Translations under genes and position numbers: made by a program | Origin: Streptococcus oralis | GTDB taxonomy: Bacteria > Bacillota > Bacilli > Lactobacillales > Streptococcaceae | DNA: 64,000 nucleotides | Assembly: GCF_004127215.1 (NCBI RefSeq) | Contig: NZ_QEWJ01000001.1 | Span: 372,001-436,000 of the forward strand | Reading direction: 5' to 3' | The notes under the pieces: generated by a model | The model's input: the letters and a program-made list of their open reading frames with translations, nothing else | Told to the model about the DNA's origin: nothing | The model's database searches: none | Shown here: in pieces, positions 1 to 7,299 of the stretch | How positions within the stretch are numbered: the stretch's first letter is position 1 | Layout of the letters: every line of letters starts with the position of its first letter

Positions 1-132
1 ATCCAGCCCTCTGTATACTTGCTGACTGTCACCGCTGACTACCTCTCCACCAAAGCGCTTGGCTACTTCAATAGCAAGGGCTGTCTTCCCAACAGCAGTC
101 GGTCCAACAATTACAATTATTTTTATTTTCAT
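1..132 (-). CDS. miaA: tRNA dimethylallyltransferase MiaA (N-terminal part, gene runs off the window)
   Basis: The first 44 codons are visible on the minus strand, starting at the ATG complementary to 130-132. The protein begins [20 protein letters not shown], with the P-loop GPTAVGKT, followed by [11 protein letters not shown], the DSxQ(V/I)Y substrate-binding segment typical of MiaA. MiaA transfers a dimethylallyl group to A37 of tRNAs reading UNN codons. The gene diverges from the DUF3042 gene. The rest lies outside the window, so completeness cannot be judged. Confidence 0.93.
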   Translation of the reverse strand, partial: MKIKIIVIVGPTAVGKTALAIEVAKRFGGEVVSGDSQQVYRGLD

Positions 133-252
133 CTTTTTTCCTTGAAAAATTCCCATTTTTTCGTTACTATTATTATATCACAAAAAGGTCAGTCAGAAAA
201 ATGCTACCACTTAAGGAGCCTGGCTGATCGGGAAGATAAAGGAGGAAGACTC

Positions 253-423
253 ATGGCTAAAGGATTCGCTAAAGGTCTTGTAACAGGTGTCGCAGGAACT
301 GTCGCTGCCGTTGCAGGTGCAGTATACGCAATTAAAAAGAAAGTGATTGAGCCAGAAGAGCAAAAAGCAGCTTTCATCGAAGAAAACCGTAAAAAAGCAG
401 CTCGCCGTCGCGTATCACACTAA
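253..423 (+). CDS. DUF3042 family small protein (56 aa)
   Basis: The longer open frame starts upstream, but the supported start is the ATG at 253, preceded by the Shine-Dalgarno GGAGGA at 241-246. The 56-residue product begins MAKGFAKGLVTGVAGTVAAV. It has one glycine/alanine/valine-rich hydrophobic segment (about residues 8-26) followed by a basic and acidic tail ending KKAARRRVSH. This matches the DUF3042 family of Firmicutes, whose function is unknown; it is probably a single-pass membrane or membrane-associated peptide. It is followed at once by a strong terminator. Confidence 0.85.
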   Translation: MAKGFAKGLVTGVAGTVAAVAGAVYAIKKKVIEPEEQKAAFIEENRKKAARRRVSH

Positions 424-430
424 GCAACAA

Positions 431-457
431 AAGAAGTTGAGAAATCTCAACTTCTTT
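431..457. terminator. Bidirectional rho-independent terminator between DUF3042 gene and thyA
   Basis: A perfect 12-bp stem (AAGAAGTTGAGA / TCTCAACTTCTT) with an AA loop. It has a T-run on the plus side and A-rich sequence on the other, and serves the convergent DUF3042 and thyA genes. Confidence 0.85.
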
Positions 458-465
458 TTATTTTC

Positions 466-1305
466 TTAAATAGCCAAATCAAACTTCAGCTGCGGCTTGA
501 CTGGATCATAGTCAACCAACTCAAAGTCTTCCGCTTTGATATCAAAGAAATTGGTCCCATCTGGCACATTCAAGACCAAACGTGGTTGACAGTTTGACGG
601 CTCACGACCAAGCAATTCCTGAGCTTGTTCAAACTGATTATCATAGATATGGAGGTTGTTGATGAAGTAAAAGAACTTTCCAACCTTCCAACCAAAATGC
701 TTGGCAATCATCATCTGAAGAGCCACATACTGCATAGCGTTGATGTGGTGAGCAACTAGCATGTCATTAGAACGCTGGGTCAAGGTTGCATCCAGATAGA
801 TTTCCCCATCTACTCGACGGACATCAAACATGGTCTGAAAGGCGCATGGAAGAAGGCCATCTGTCTCCTCAAATGCCTCATAATCCCAAAGAGAGATGAT
901 ATTACGGCGATTCCAAGGGTTAGCCTCCAACTGCTTGAGAATCTTATTAATGATGTCGTGTTTCTTAACGACCGCCCCATAGCGCTCACCAATAGTTCCC
1001 GTATCTCCCACTTCCCAGTCATTCCAGTAGTGAACATTGTACTTGTCATTGAGCACTTCTAGGCTATTTGACTGGTCTTGGTAAATCCAGAGAACTTCTT
1101 TGATAGCTGATTTGATGGCAATTGGACGTAGGGTTGTAATGGGAAATTCACCCTTTGACAAATCATACTCTGCAAAGGCACCCGTTACGTACTTGGAGTT
1201 GGCAACAGTCCCATCCTTGTATTTGGGACGTGCTTGTTCAGAAAAGACACCGTCTTTGAGGATTCGTTCAATATTCTCTTTAAAAATCGTATCTGCTTTT
1301 GTCAT
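466..1305 (-). CDS. thyA: Thymidylate synthase
   Basis: This 279-residue protein makes dTMP from dUMP using methylenetetrahydrofolate. It shows the ThyA landmarks: the catalytic cysteine in [11 protein letters not shown], the dUMP-binding [19 protein letters not shown] segment and the C-terminal [14 protein letters not shown]. Length is typical of the long streptococcal form. The ATG at 1305 has GAGGTGAGAG upstream. An extended -10 (TGCTATACT, minus strand, about 1335-1343) lies just upstream, so the gene probably has its own promoter. It converges with the DUF3042 gene. Confidence 0.97.
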   Translation of the reverse strand: MTKADTIFKENIERILKDGVFSEQARPKYKDGTVANSKYVTGAFAEYDLSKGEFPITTLRPIAIKSAIKEVLWIYQDQSNSLEVLNDKYNVHYWNDWEVGDTGTIGERYGAVVKKHDIINKILKQLEANPWNRRNIISLWDYEAFEETDGLLPCAFQTMFDVRRVDGEIYLDATLTQRSNDMLVAHHINAMQYVALQMMIAKHFGWKVGKFFYFINNLHIYDNQFEQAQELLGREPSNCQPRLVLNVPDGTNFFDIKAEDFELVDYDPVKPQLKFDLAI

Positions 1306-1352
1306 TCTCTCTCACCTCATTTATTGTCCTAACTAGTATAGCATAAAAAAGA

Positions 1353-1395
1353 AAGGAGGAAAATCACTAGCTTTGAAGTAGTGTTTTTCCCCTTT
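1353..1395 (-). terminator. Terminator of the glucokinase gene
   Basis: On the minus strand, an imperfect stem GGGGAAAAACACTA / TAGTGATTTTCCTC with a short loop is followed by T-rich sequence just after the glucokinase stop codon. Confidence 0.7.
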
Positions 1396-1402
1396 TATTA
1401 TC

Positions 1403-2362
1403 TTATTGCAATACAAGTGATGCTGCTCCGATAACTCCAGCGTCGTTTCCTAGAGTTGCAAGAGCTAGCTTAGTTGTTGTGCGTACTTGTGGGAAGGTGT
1501 TTTCGTCATAAACCTTTTGAACGCCTTGAAGAAGGAATTCTCCCGCAGCTGACACCCCACCACCGATAACGATTGTTGAAGGGTTGAGGATGGAACCGAT
1601 GTTGGCACAAGCGATCCCCAAGTAACGTGAGAAATTACGGTAAACGATTAGAGCAAGGTCGTCTCCCTCTTTTGCCAAATCAAAGACAGTTTTAGCTGTT
1701 ACTTCTTCACCGTCGTCAATCAAGCGTTTCAAGGTCGCATCGCCTTCGTATTCATCCGCATAGCGACGAGTCAAGTTGACAATCCCTGTTGCCGAAGCAA
1801 CTGTCTCCAAACAGCCTTTTTTACCGCAAGTACATGCGATTGGTTGGTCAAAGTCAACAGTGATGTGACCAAGCTCACCAGCAGCACCAGCAACACCGTG
1901 AAGCAATTTGCCTTCTGCCACGATACCGCCACCAACACCTGTACCAAGTGTCATAAAGACAACGTCTGGTTGGTTGTCACCAGCGCCCATCCAGCGCTCA
2001 CCAAGAGCAGCTACGTTGGCATCATTATCGATGAAGAATGGAATACCCAAGGCTTTTTCAATCTTTTCTTTAATTGGTTGAAGGGTTTTCCAGTTTAGGT
2101 TGTAGGCACCGATAACAGTCCCTTTTTCACGGTCAACCACACCAGGTGATCCCATTCCAATGCCTCGGAAATCCGTAGCTGACAATCCAAGCAAGTCCAA
2201 ACGATGCTGAATAGACTCAATCATATCGTCTACGATATGGCTTCCCTCGTCCAAAATATTGGTCTTGATAGACCATTTTTCTTGGATTTCTCCCTCTTGA
2301 GTTAAGATTGCAAACTTGACAGATGTCCCACCAAGGTCAATCCCAATAATCTTTTGACTCAT
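1403..2362 (-). CDS. glcK: Glucokinase (ROK family)
   Basis: A 319-residue ROK-family sugar kinase that phosphorylates glucose at the entry of glycolysis. The N-terminal phosphate loop is GIDLGGTSVKFAI (residues 6-18). The ROK zinc motif CTCGKKGCLE follows GHITVDFD, and the C-terminal adenosine motif is IVIGGGVSAAGE. The ATG at 2362 is preceded by AAAAGGAGAAGACG. A possible TTGCAC/TATACT promoter lies upstream on the minus strand. Neighbouring thyA and cbpL match the pneumococcal gki locus. Confidence 0.95.
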   Translation of the reverse strand: MSQKIIGIDLGGTSVKFAILTQEGEIQEKWSIKTNILDEGSHIVDDMIESIQHRLDLLGLSATDFRGIGMGSPGVVDREKGTVIGAYNLNWKTLQPIKEKIEKALGIPFFIDNDANVAALGERWMGAGDNQPDVVFMTLGTGVGGGIVAEGKLLHGVAGAAGELGHITVDFDQPIACTCGKKGCLETVASATGIVNLTRRYADEYEGDATLKRLIDDGEEVTAKTVFDLAKEGDDLALIVYRNFSRYLGIACANIGSILNPSTIVIGGGVSAAGEFLLQGVQKVYDENTFPQVRTTTKLALATLGNDAGVIGAASLVLQ

Positions 2363-2489
2363 CGTCTTCTCCTTTTTAATTGAAAATGCTTACAGATATA
2401 GTATAACAAAATCGTCAACTTTGTGCAAAGGTTTGCGTACTAAAAAGCCAACATTACAACATCTAAAAATAGTTCACTATTCAAAATGA

Positions 2490-4028
2490 TTAGTCATCAA
2501 GATGTTGAATCGCATAATTAGCTTCTTCTTTTGTAAATTCACCAGTAAAATATGAGGATGAGAGTAGTCTCTCATGAATTTCTGTTTTTGAGAGGTTAGT
2601 ATATTTACGATAATTCCTTGCTGTAGCTAAGGCATTCGCCTTATAATCTGCATACAAATGATCGATAGTGTATTGTGCAACATCACTATTAAACCCAAAA
2701 AGAATTAATAACTTATAAATTCTTTGTTTTGAATAATGATTCCTATTATAAGTTTTTGCTTCATTTAAAGCTGCAGTGTATGGATTTCCATCTGTTGACT
2801 TTGGTAGCCATAGACCATTCGGATCAACATAATAACGACCACCGTCTACCCACTGACTTTTAGCCATCCTACCATCTGATTTGAGATAATAATTTCCTAC
2901 CCATGTATTACGAGCGTAACTGCCTTCGGATGTTAGATAATAGTAAGAGAGGGAATCTGTGTGATAAATCCATTCATTCTTAGCCATCTTACCGTTTGAT
3001 TTTAGATAATAATTTCCTACCCATTTGTTACGTGCGTAGCTACCTTCTGCTGTTAGATAATAATATGAAGCGTAGTTCTTGTCATAAACCCACTCAGCTT
3101 TAGCCATCTTTCCATCTGATTTTAGATAGTAATTACCTATCCACGTGTTTCGAGCGTAGCTGCCTTCTGCTGTTAGATAATAATAGGAGCCATAGTTTTT
3201 GTCGTAAATCCACTCACTCTTAGCCATCTTTCCATCTGATTTTAGATAATAGTTGCCTACCCATGTGTTTCGAGCGTAGCTACCTTCTGCTGTTAGATAA
3301 TAATAGGAGCCATAGTTTTTGTCATAAATCCATTCATTTTTAGCTCTCTTCCCGTCTGATTTGAGATAGTAATTACCTACCCACGTGTTTCGAGCGTAGC
3401 TGCCTTCTACTGTTAGATAATAATAGGAGCCATAGTTTTTGTCATAAATCCATTCACTCTTAGCCATCTTTCCATCTGATTTAAGATAGTAATTACCTAC
3501 CCAAGCATTTTGGGCATAGTTCCCCGAAGCATTTAGATAGAAATAAGAATTAGCTTTTTTATCAAAAATCCACTTACTAGTGACTTTTTTCCCATCTTGA
3601 TAGTATGATGAGCCTACCCAACCAGACTGAGCTGAAGATTTAGACTTATCCTCCTTAGGAGTTGGATTTTTAGGTTTTTCAGCAGGATTTTTCGCTGGTG
3701 TTTTCGATTTCTCAGCGGGTTTTTCTGCTGGTATTTTTGGTTTCTCAGCAGATTTTTGCGCTGGTGTTTTTGGTTTCTCAGCAGATTTTTGCGCTGGTGT
3801 TTTTGGTTTCTCAGCAGATTTTTGCGCTGGTGTTTTTGGTTTCTCAGCTTGATTTGACGCCGAAGTTGTTTTCTCTTTTACAACCTTACCATTTTTAGAT
3901 GCGTCCTTTTCTTGAGCAGAAACATGCTGAGTCGAAAAAGGAAAGTCTCCAGTTGTATCTGCAAATGAAATAAGTCCCAGTGTTGCAGTTGCTAAGCTGG
4001 TTACTAAAAATTTTTTTGATTTTTTCAT
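2490..4028 (-). CDS. cbpL: CbpL-like choline-binding surface protein with C-terminal Ltp domains
   Basis: A secreted 512-residue protein. The ATG at 4028 (GGAGA upstream) is preferred to the longer frame at 4040. The signal peptide ends near VSA-Q (about residue 38) and has no lipobox. A Lys/Pro linker follows, with perfect 33-bp repeats encoding AEKPKTPAQKS. Then come seven roughly 40-residue modules (WVGNYYLKSDGKMAKSEWIYD type), typical choline/cell-wall-binding repeats. The last ~95 residues hold two copies of the small helical Ltp/PF07553 unit (ALNEAKTYNRNHYSKQRIY and ALATARNYRKYTNLSKTEI). The layout and position beside glucokinase fit pneumococcal CbpL (SP_0667). I do not see the N-terminal Excalibur domain reported there. 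It probably sits on teichoic-acid choline. Confidence 0.85.
   Translation of the reverse strand: MKKSKKFLVTSLATATLGLISFADTTGDFPFSTQHVSAQEKDASKNGKVVKEKTTSASNQAEKPKTPAQKSAEKPKTPAQKSAEKPKTPAQKSAEKPKIPAEKPAEKSKTPAKNPAEKPKNPTPKEDKSKSSAQSGWVGSSYYQDGKKVTSKWIFDKKANSYFYLNASGNYAQNAWVGNYYLKSDGKMAKSEWIYDKNYGSYYYLTVEGSYARNTWVGNYYLKSDGKRAKNEWIYDKNYGSYYYLTAEGSYARNTWVGNYYLKSDGKMAKSEWIYDKNYGSYYYLTAEGSYARNTWIGNYYLKSDGKMAKAEWVYDKNYASYYYLTAEGSYARNKWVGNYYLKSNGKMAKNEWIYHTDSLSYYYLTSEGSYARNTWVGNYYLKSDGRMAKSQWVDGGRYYVDPNGLWLPKSTDGNPYTAALNEAKTYNRNHYSKQRIYKLLILFGFNSDVAQYTIDHLYADYKANALATARNYRKYTNLSKTEIHERLLSSSYFTGEFTKEEANYAIQHLDD
2860..3620. repeat. 120-bp tandem repeat array encoding choline-binding modules
   Basis: The DNA repeats with a 120-bp period (compare 3061, 3181, 3301 and 3421), giving six near-identical 40-residue units plus one diverged unit. 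Several neighbours differ at only a few bases, so copy number can readily change by recombination. Confidence 0.9.
3745..3852. repeat. 33-bp tandem repeats encoding the Lys/Pro linker
   Basis: Three essentially perfect direct copies of a 33-bp unit (minus strand AEKPKTPAQKS), with degenerate copies on the downstream side. They form the wall-spanning linker of the choline-binding protein. Confidence 0.88.
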
Positions 4029-4063
4029 AAAAATCTCCACTGTTTTTAATTATTTATACCTAT

Positions 4064-4093
4064 AGTATACCATATGCTTAATTTTTCTTTCAA
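4064..4093 (-). promoter_or_regulatory. Promoter of the cbpL-like gene
   Basis: On the minus strand, TTGAAA (4088-4093), an 18-bp spacer and TATACT (4064-4069) with an upstream TGG extension. The leader is about 30 nt. Confidence 0.6.
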
Positions 4094-4147
4094 ATTAAAT
4101 ATTAAATATTCTCAAATAAATCTAAAACTTAATTGAAAAATCCATAG

Positions 4148-5863
4148 TTATATCACTTCCAACTCATACAAACCTCTGACTGCGTTACAGCCATAGACAG
4201 CTTCTGTTTGGTTCAAGTCCGCCACAGTCAAGACTTTTTCCTCTACCTGTCCTGTTTCCAACAAATGCTGACGATAAATTCCTGGCAAAATTCCTAGACT
4301 GGTAGGCGGTGTGTAGAGTTTTCCAGCAATTTTTAGAACTAGATTCCCGATAGAGGTTTCTAATAGCTCTCCTGCTGCATTATGGTAAATGATTTCCTGC
4401 TCTCCTAGGCTCAAATGCGGTCGGTGAGTGGTTTTGAAGTAGGTAAATGCTTGTTGCAAATCCGCTTTTTGCAGACAAAGTTTGGCTTTGCAGAAGCTTA
4501 GACTGAGGGGTGTTAAGATTTGGCGACTGAGTTCTATTTCTCCAGATTTATTGAGAGAAATTCGCAAACGGTAGTCTTGATTAACCTCACAAGATTGACA
4601 CTCTTCCTCTATCTTTTGTCTCAGTTCTTCTGGATCAAAAGGATAGGCAAAATAACGACTCGCCTTTGTCAGTCTTTCCAAGTGTTGATCTTCAAACAGC
4701 AGGCTCTTCTGACTGATTTTCCCCGTTGTAATCAGTTTGAAACGAGCTTGTTTACGATAGAGAACAGCCGCCTTTTGATGAACTTCACGGTATTCAGACT
4801 CCCATGTACTATCCCAAGTAATCCCGCCTCCAACTCCATAAATGGCTTGACCCTTGTAAAGTTGAATGGTCCGAATGGCGACATTGAAAATTCGTCGTCC
4901 ATTTGGAAGCAAGAGACCAATCGTTCCGCAGTAAACTCCTCTGGGTTGTGGCTCCAAGTCCTTGATAATCTCCATGGTCGCAATTTTTGGAGCTCCCGTT
5001 ATGGAACCACAAGGAAAGAGAGAACGGAAAATTTCAACAAGGTCAATTTCCTCTCGCAACTGACTCTTGATGGTCGAAGTCATCTGCCAAACAGTTGAAT
5101 ACTGCTCTACCTGACACAGACGCTCCACGTGCTCGCTGCCCACTTCAGAAATACGGTTCATATCATTGCGCAAGAGATCCACAATCATCATATTTTCAGA
5201 GCGATTTTTAGGATCCTGCTCCAACCAAGCTGCCTCTTTCAAATCTTCATCGTCAGTCAGACCACGTTTAGTTGTTCCCTTCATTGGACGAGTCGTTAAT
5301 TCTCGGTCATTTTGCTCAAAAAAGAGCTCTGGGCTCATGGAAATCACTGCCATCTCATCATGTTCAACATAGGCATTGTAGCCCGCCTCCTGTTCTACCA
5401 CCATGCGATTGTAGATGGCAAAAGGATTGGTACTTAAGTCTTGCTTGAGTTGGACGGTGTAGTTGACCTGATAGGTGTCCCCCTGACGCAAATGATGGTG
5501 AATCTGGGCAATAGCCTTTTCATAGTCCTCAGCAGATGTTACTTCCTGCCAATTTGAAGGCAGATCTACTTCCTCATAAGTCAGAGGAATAGGGGATGTT
5601 TCCACCCTATCGTGAACAGTAAAGTAAAGCAAGTACTCACCCAGTAGAGGAGTCTTGTGAACTACTAGTTTTTCCTCAAAAGCAGGCGCAGCCTCATAGC
5701 TGACATAACCCACGACATAATAGCCTTGCTCTTGGTAGCTTTCCACTTGTGCCAGCAAATCTGCTACTTCTGCTAAATTTCTCGTTTTTAACTCTTTAAT
5801 CGGCTGGGTAAAGGTGTATCTCTCGCCCAAAGCTCTAAAATCAATCACTGTTTTTCTATGCAT
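4148..5863 (-). CDS. pabB: Aminodeoxychorismate synthase component I fused to 4-amino-4-deoxychorismate lyase (PabB-PabC)
   Basis: A 571-residue bifunctional enzyme for p-aminobenzoate synthesis (folate branch). The N-terminal two thirds is a chorismate-binding domain, with PMKGTTKRG and the signature FPCGSITGAPK. The last ~190 residues are a class IV aminotransferase-type lyase domain ending YGCNAVRGLYEL. No glutaminase component is encoded next to it, so PabA activity must come from elsewhere. An extended -10 lies so close to the ATG that the transcript may have almost no leader. The same gene flanks zmpB in pneumococcus. Confidence 0.93.
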   Translation of the reverse strand: MHRKTVIDFRALGERYTFTQPIKELKTRNLAEVADLLAQVESYQEQGYYVVGYVSYEAAPAFEEKLVVHKTPLLGEYLLYFTVHDRVETSPIPLTYEEVDLPSNWQEVTSAEDYEKAIAQIHHHLRQGDTYQVNYTVQLKQDLSTNPFAIYNRMVVEQEAGYNAYVEHDEMAVISMSPELFFEQNDRELTTRPMKGTTKRGLTDDEDLKEAAWLEQDPKNRSENMMIVDLLRNDMNRISEVGSEHVERLCQVEQYSTVWQMTSTIKSQLREEIDLVEIFRSLFPCGSITGAPKIATMEIIKDLEPQPRGVYCGTIGLLLPNGRRIFNVAIRTIQLYKGQAIYGVGGGITWDSTWESEYREVHQKAAVLYRKQARFKLITTGKISQKSLLFEDQHLERLTKASRYFAYPFDPEELRQKIEEECQSCEVNQDYRLRISLNKSGEIELSRQILTPLSLSFCKAKLCLQKADLQQAFTYFKTTHRPHLSLGEQEIIYHNAAGELLETSIGNLVLKIAGKLYTPPTSLGILPGIYRQHLLETGQVEEKVLTVADLNQTEAVYGCNAVRGLYELEVI

Positions 5864-5869
5864 ACCTTT

Positions 5870-5878
5870 AGTATAGCA
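5870..5878 (-). promoter_or_regulatory. Extended -10 element abutting the pabB start codon
   Basis: TGCTATACT on the minus strand (TATACT = 5870-5875). A start site about 7 nt downstream falls on or next to the ATG at 5863, suggesting a leaderless or near-leaderless mRNA. AAAGG sits between the two but would be at most partly transcribed. Confidence 0.5.
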
Positions 5879-5998
5879 TAAAAAAGCCGGTCTAGAACAG
5901 CTAAATCCAGTTTTGTTTACTGATTTCTATAACGAAAAAATTCTCTAAGTTACTTTTTTCTACATTGAAGTGCTTTTAACAAGAATTCAACAACAAAA

Positions 5999-6038
5999 AC
6001 AGAGAGAGTCTTGGTTTCTATACCCTTACTCTCTCTGT
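5999..6038 (-). terminator. Terminator of the P-loop kinase gene
   Basis: An 11-bp perfect stem (ACAGAGAGAGT / ACTCTCTCTGT) followed on the minus strand by a T-run, directly after the stop codon at 6042. Confidence 0.85.
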
Positions 6039-6041
6039 CTT

Positions 6042-6569
6042 TTACTGTTCAGAAATTAAAAATTGATTTGAGGTTTTAATGATGCATACCGTTTCTTTGA
6101 CATCTAAATCATCCGTATACAGAGAATGATGTTTCTCACTATTTTTAGCTAAGAATTCATTTCTTGCTTGGATTGATAAATCGCCTGTTCTCTCAATTTC
6201 TTTCCGAGAAGAATCCCTATCTTTCAAGGTTTCTTCTTCTGCCATTAGGACACAATATTTTAGCTTAATTTGTTTTGCCTTTAAGAAGGCTGCAATTTTC
6301 TTCAGTTGATCTTCAAATATGACATACTCTATCACGACAGTAATACCACGATCCAAGAAATTATTGGTCAGACTGATGATATTATCCCAGAACAAATCCA
6401 TGTAAAATCCATCATCTTTCCAAGGAGCTACGAGACCACTTTTTATCATTAAGTAAATCATATCCCCCTCTATAACTGCACTTTTGTTAAAAGAATAGGC
6501 CAACTCTTTGCTGACAGTGCTCTTTCCAACACCCGGGGGACCCGAAATAATATAAACACAATTTTCCAC
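6042..6569 (-). CDS. AAA/P-loop kinase-like protein of unknown substrate
   Basis: A 175-residue protein with Walker A GPPGVGKST (residues 10-18) and a small-molecule-kinase-like architecture: EGDMIY after the second strand and a basic lid-like segment (KDRDSSRKEIERTGD). It resembles the gluconate-kinase/shikimate-kinase-like ATPases of Firmicutes. Its substrate cannot be read from the sequence; a nucleotide, sugar or drug kinase is possible. In the pneumococcal order I recall, zmpB occupies this interval between pabB and the two-component system. Confidence 0.7.
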   Translation of the reverse strand: MENCVYIISGPPGVGKSTVSKELAYSFNKSAVIEGDMIYLMIKSGLVAPWKDDGFYMDLFWDNIISLTNNFLDRGITVVIEYVIFEDQLKKIAAFLKAKQIKLKYCVLMAEEETLKDRDSSRKEIERTGDLSIQARNEFLAKNSEKHHSLYTDDLDVKETVCIIKTSNQFLISEQ

Positions 6570-6624
6570 TTTAACCTCTATATACTTGTAATGTCTCTCT
6601 AACTTATGATCATTCTCCGCCCAC

Positions 6625-7188
6625 TTATGACTTTCTTATGAAGTCTTCTGGATACTGCGCACGCGCACCTCCAATTAATTTTGGACGACTTGCGAGAGCC
6701 GTTACATGGGCGTGCCCAATCTCACGCAAAACTGGTCGAATCGGAACCTGCACATGCTTGACATGCATACCAATTGCGGTATCTCCGATATCCAATCCAG
6801 CCTGAGCCTTGATAAATTCAACCTCAACTGGATCCTGCATAAACTTGAAAGCTGCCAACTGACCTGAACCTCCTGCATGAAGAGTAGGAAGGACACTGAC
6901 GATTTCCAGACCAAACTGCTCCGCCACCTGACGTTCGACGACGAGGGCACGATTGACGTGTTCACAACCTTGAACAGCTAGATGAATTCCTTCCCCTCCC
7001 AGTATATCTAAAATCGTCTTCACAATGATTTCCCCAATTTCTTGGCTGGATTCCTTGCCAATCTGACCACCTATCACCTCACTAGAAGAAAGGCCCAAAA
7101 CAAAAATAGCTCCTTGCTTCAGATTAGCTTTTTCTAATACATCTTTTACAATCTGGCTTGTTTCTCTTTGAATGTCTTTTTCCGTCAT
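6625..7188 (-). CDS. UPF0340/DUF436 (TIGR01440) family protein
   Basis: The 187-residue product of the YwlG-like UPF0340 family, function unknown. Diagnostic segments are [17 protein letters not shown], the cysteine/histidine-containing [13 protein letters not shown], and [15 protein letters not shown]. The start is placed at the ATG at 7188 (MTEKDIQRE) because AGAGG lies about 7 nt upstream; a longer frame starts at 7209. The preceding histidine kinase gene ends in a terminator, so this gene probably has its own weak promoter. Confidence 0.85.
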   Translation of the reverse strand: MTEKDIQRETSQIVKDVLEKANLKQGAIFVLGLSSSEVIGGQIGKESSQEIGEIIVKTILDILGGEGIHLAVQGCEHVNRALVVERQVAEQFGLEIVSVLPTLHAGGSGQLAAFKFMQDPVEVEFIKAQAGLDIGDTAIGMHVKHVQVPIRPVLREIGHAHVTALASRPKLIGGARAQYPEDFIRKS

Positions 7189-7275
7189 ACTTGATACCTC
7201 TTTTGTCACTATCTATCATATCTTTTTTTACTGATTTTATCAAGGCGAACTGATCAATCTGATTTTTCAAAGTAA

Positions 7276-7299
7276 AACTCCCAGAATGAACTGGGAGTT
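7276..7299 (-). terminator. Terminator of the histidine kinase gene
   Basis: A 9-bp stem (AACTCCCAG / CTGGGAGTT) with a 6-nt loop overlaps the kinase stop codon and is followed on the minus strand by TTTTAC. Confidence 0.8.

Noticed and set aside
19-252. N-terminal extension of the DUF3042 open frame
   Set aside because: It overlaps the divergent miaA start, lacks an RBS and has no protein-like composition. The start at 253 has a strong SD.
3698-3898. Plus-strand open frame with VFLVSQQIFAL repeats
   Set aside because: Antisense shadow of the 33-bp Lys/Pro repeats of the choline-binding protein.
5999-6038. Third member of the duplicated ACTCTCT hairpin pair
   Set aside because: It shares the CTCTCT stem motif with the island terminators, but loop and flanks differ. 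It is a normal terminator with no partner copy nearby.
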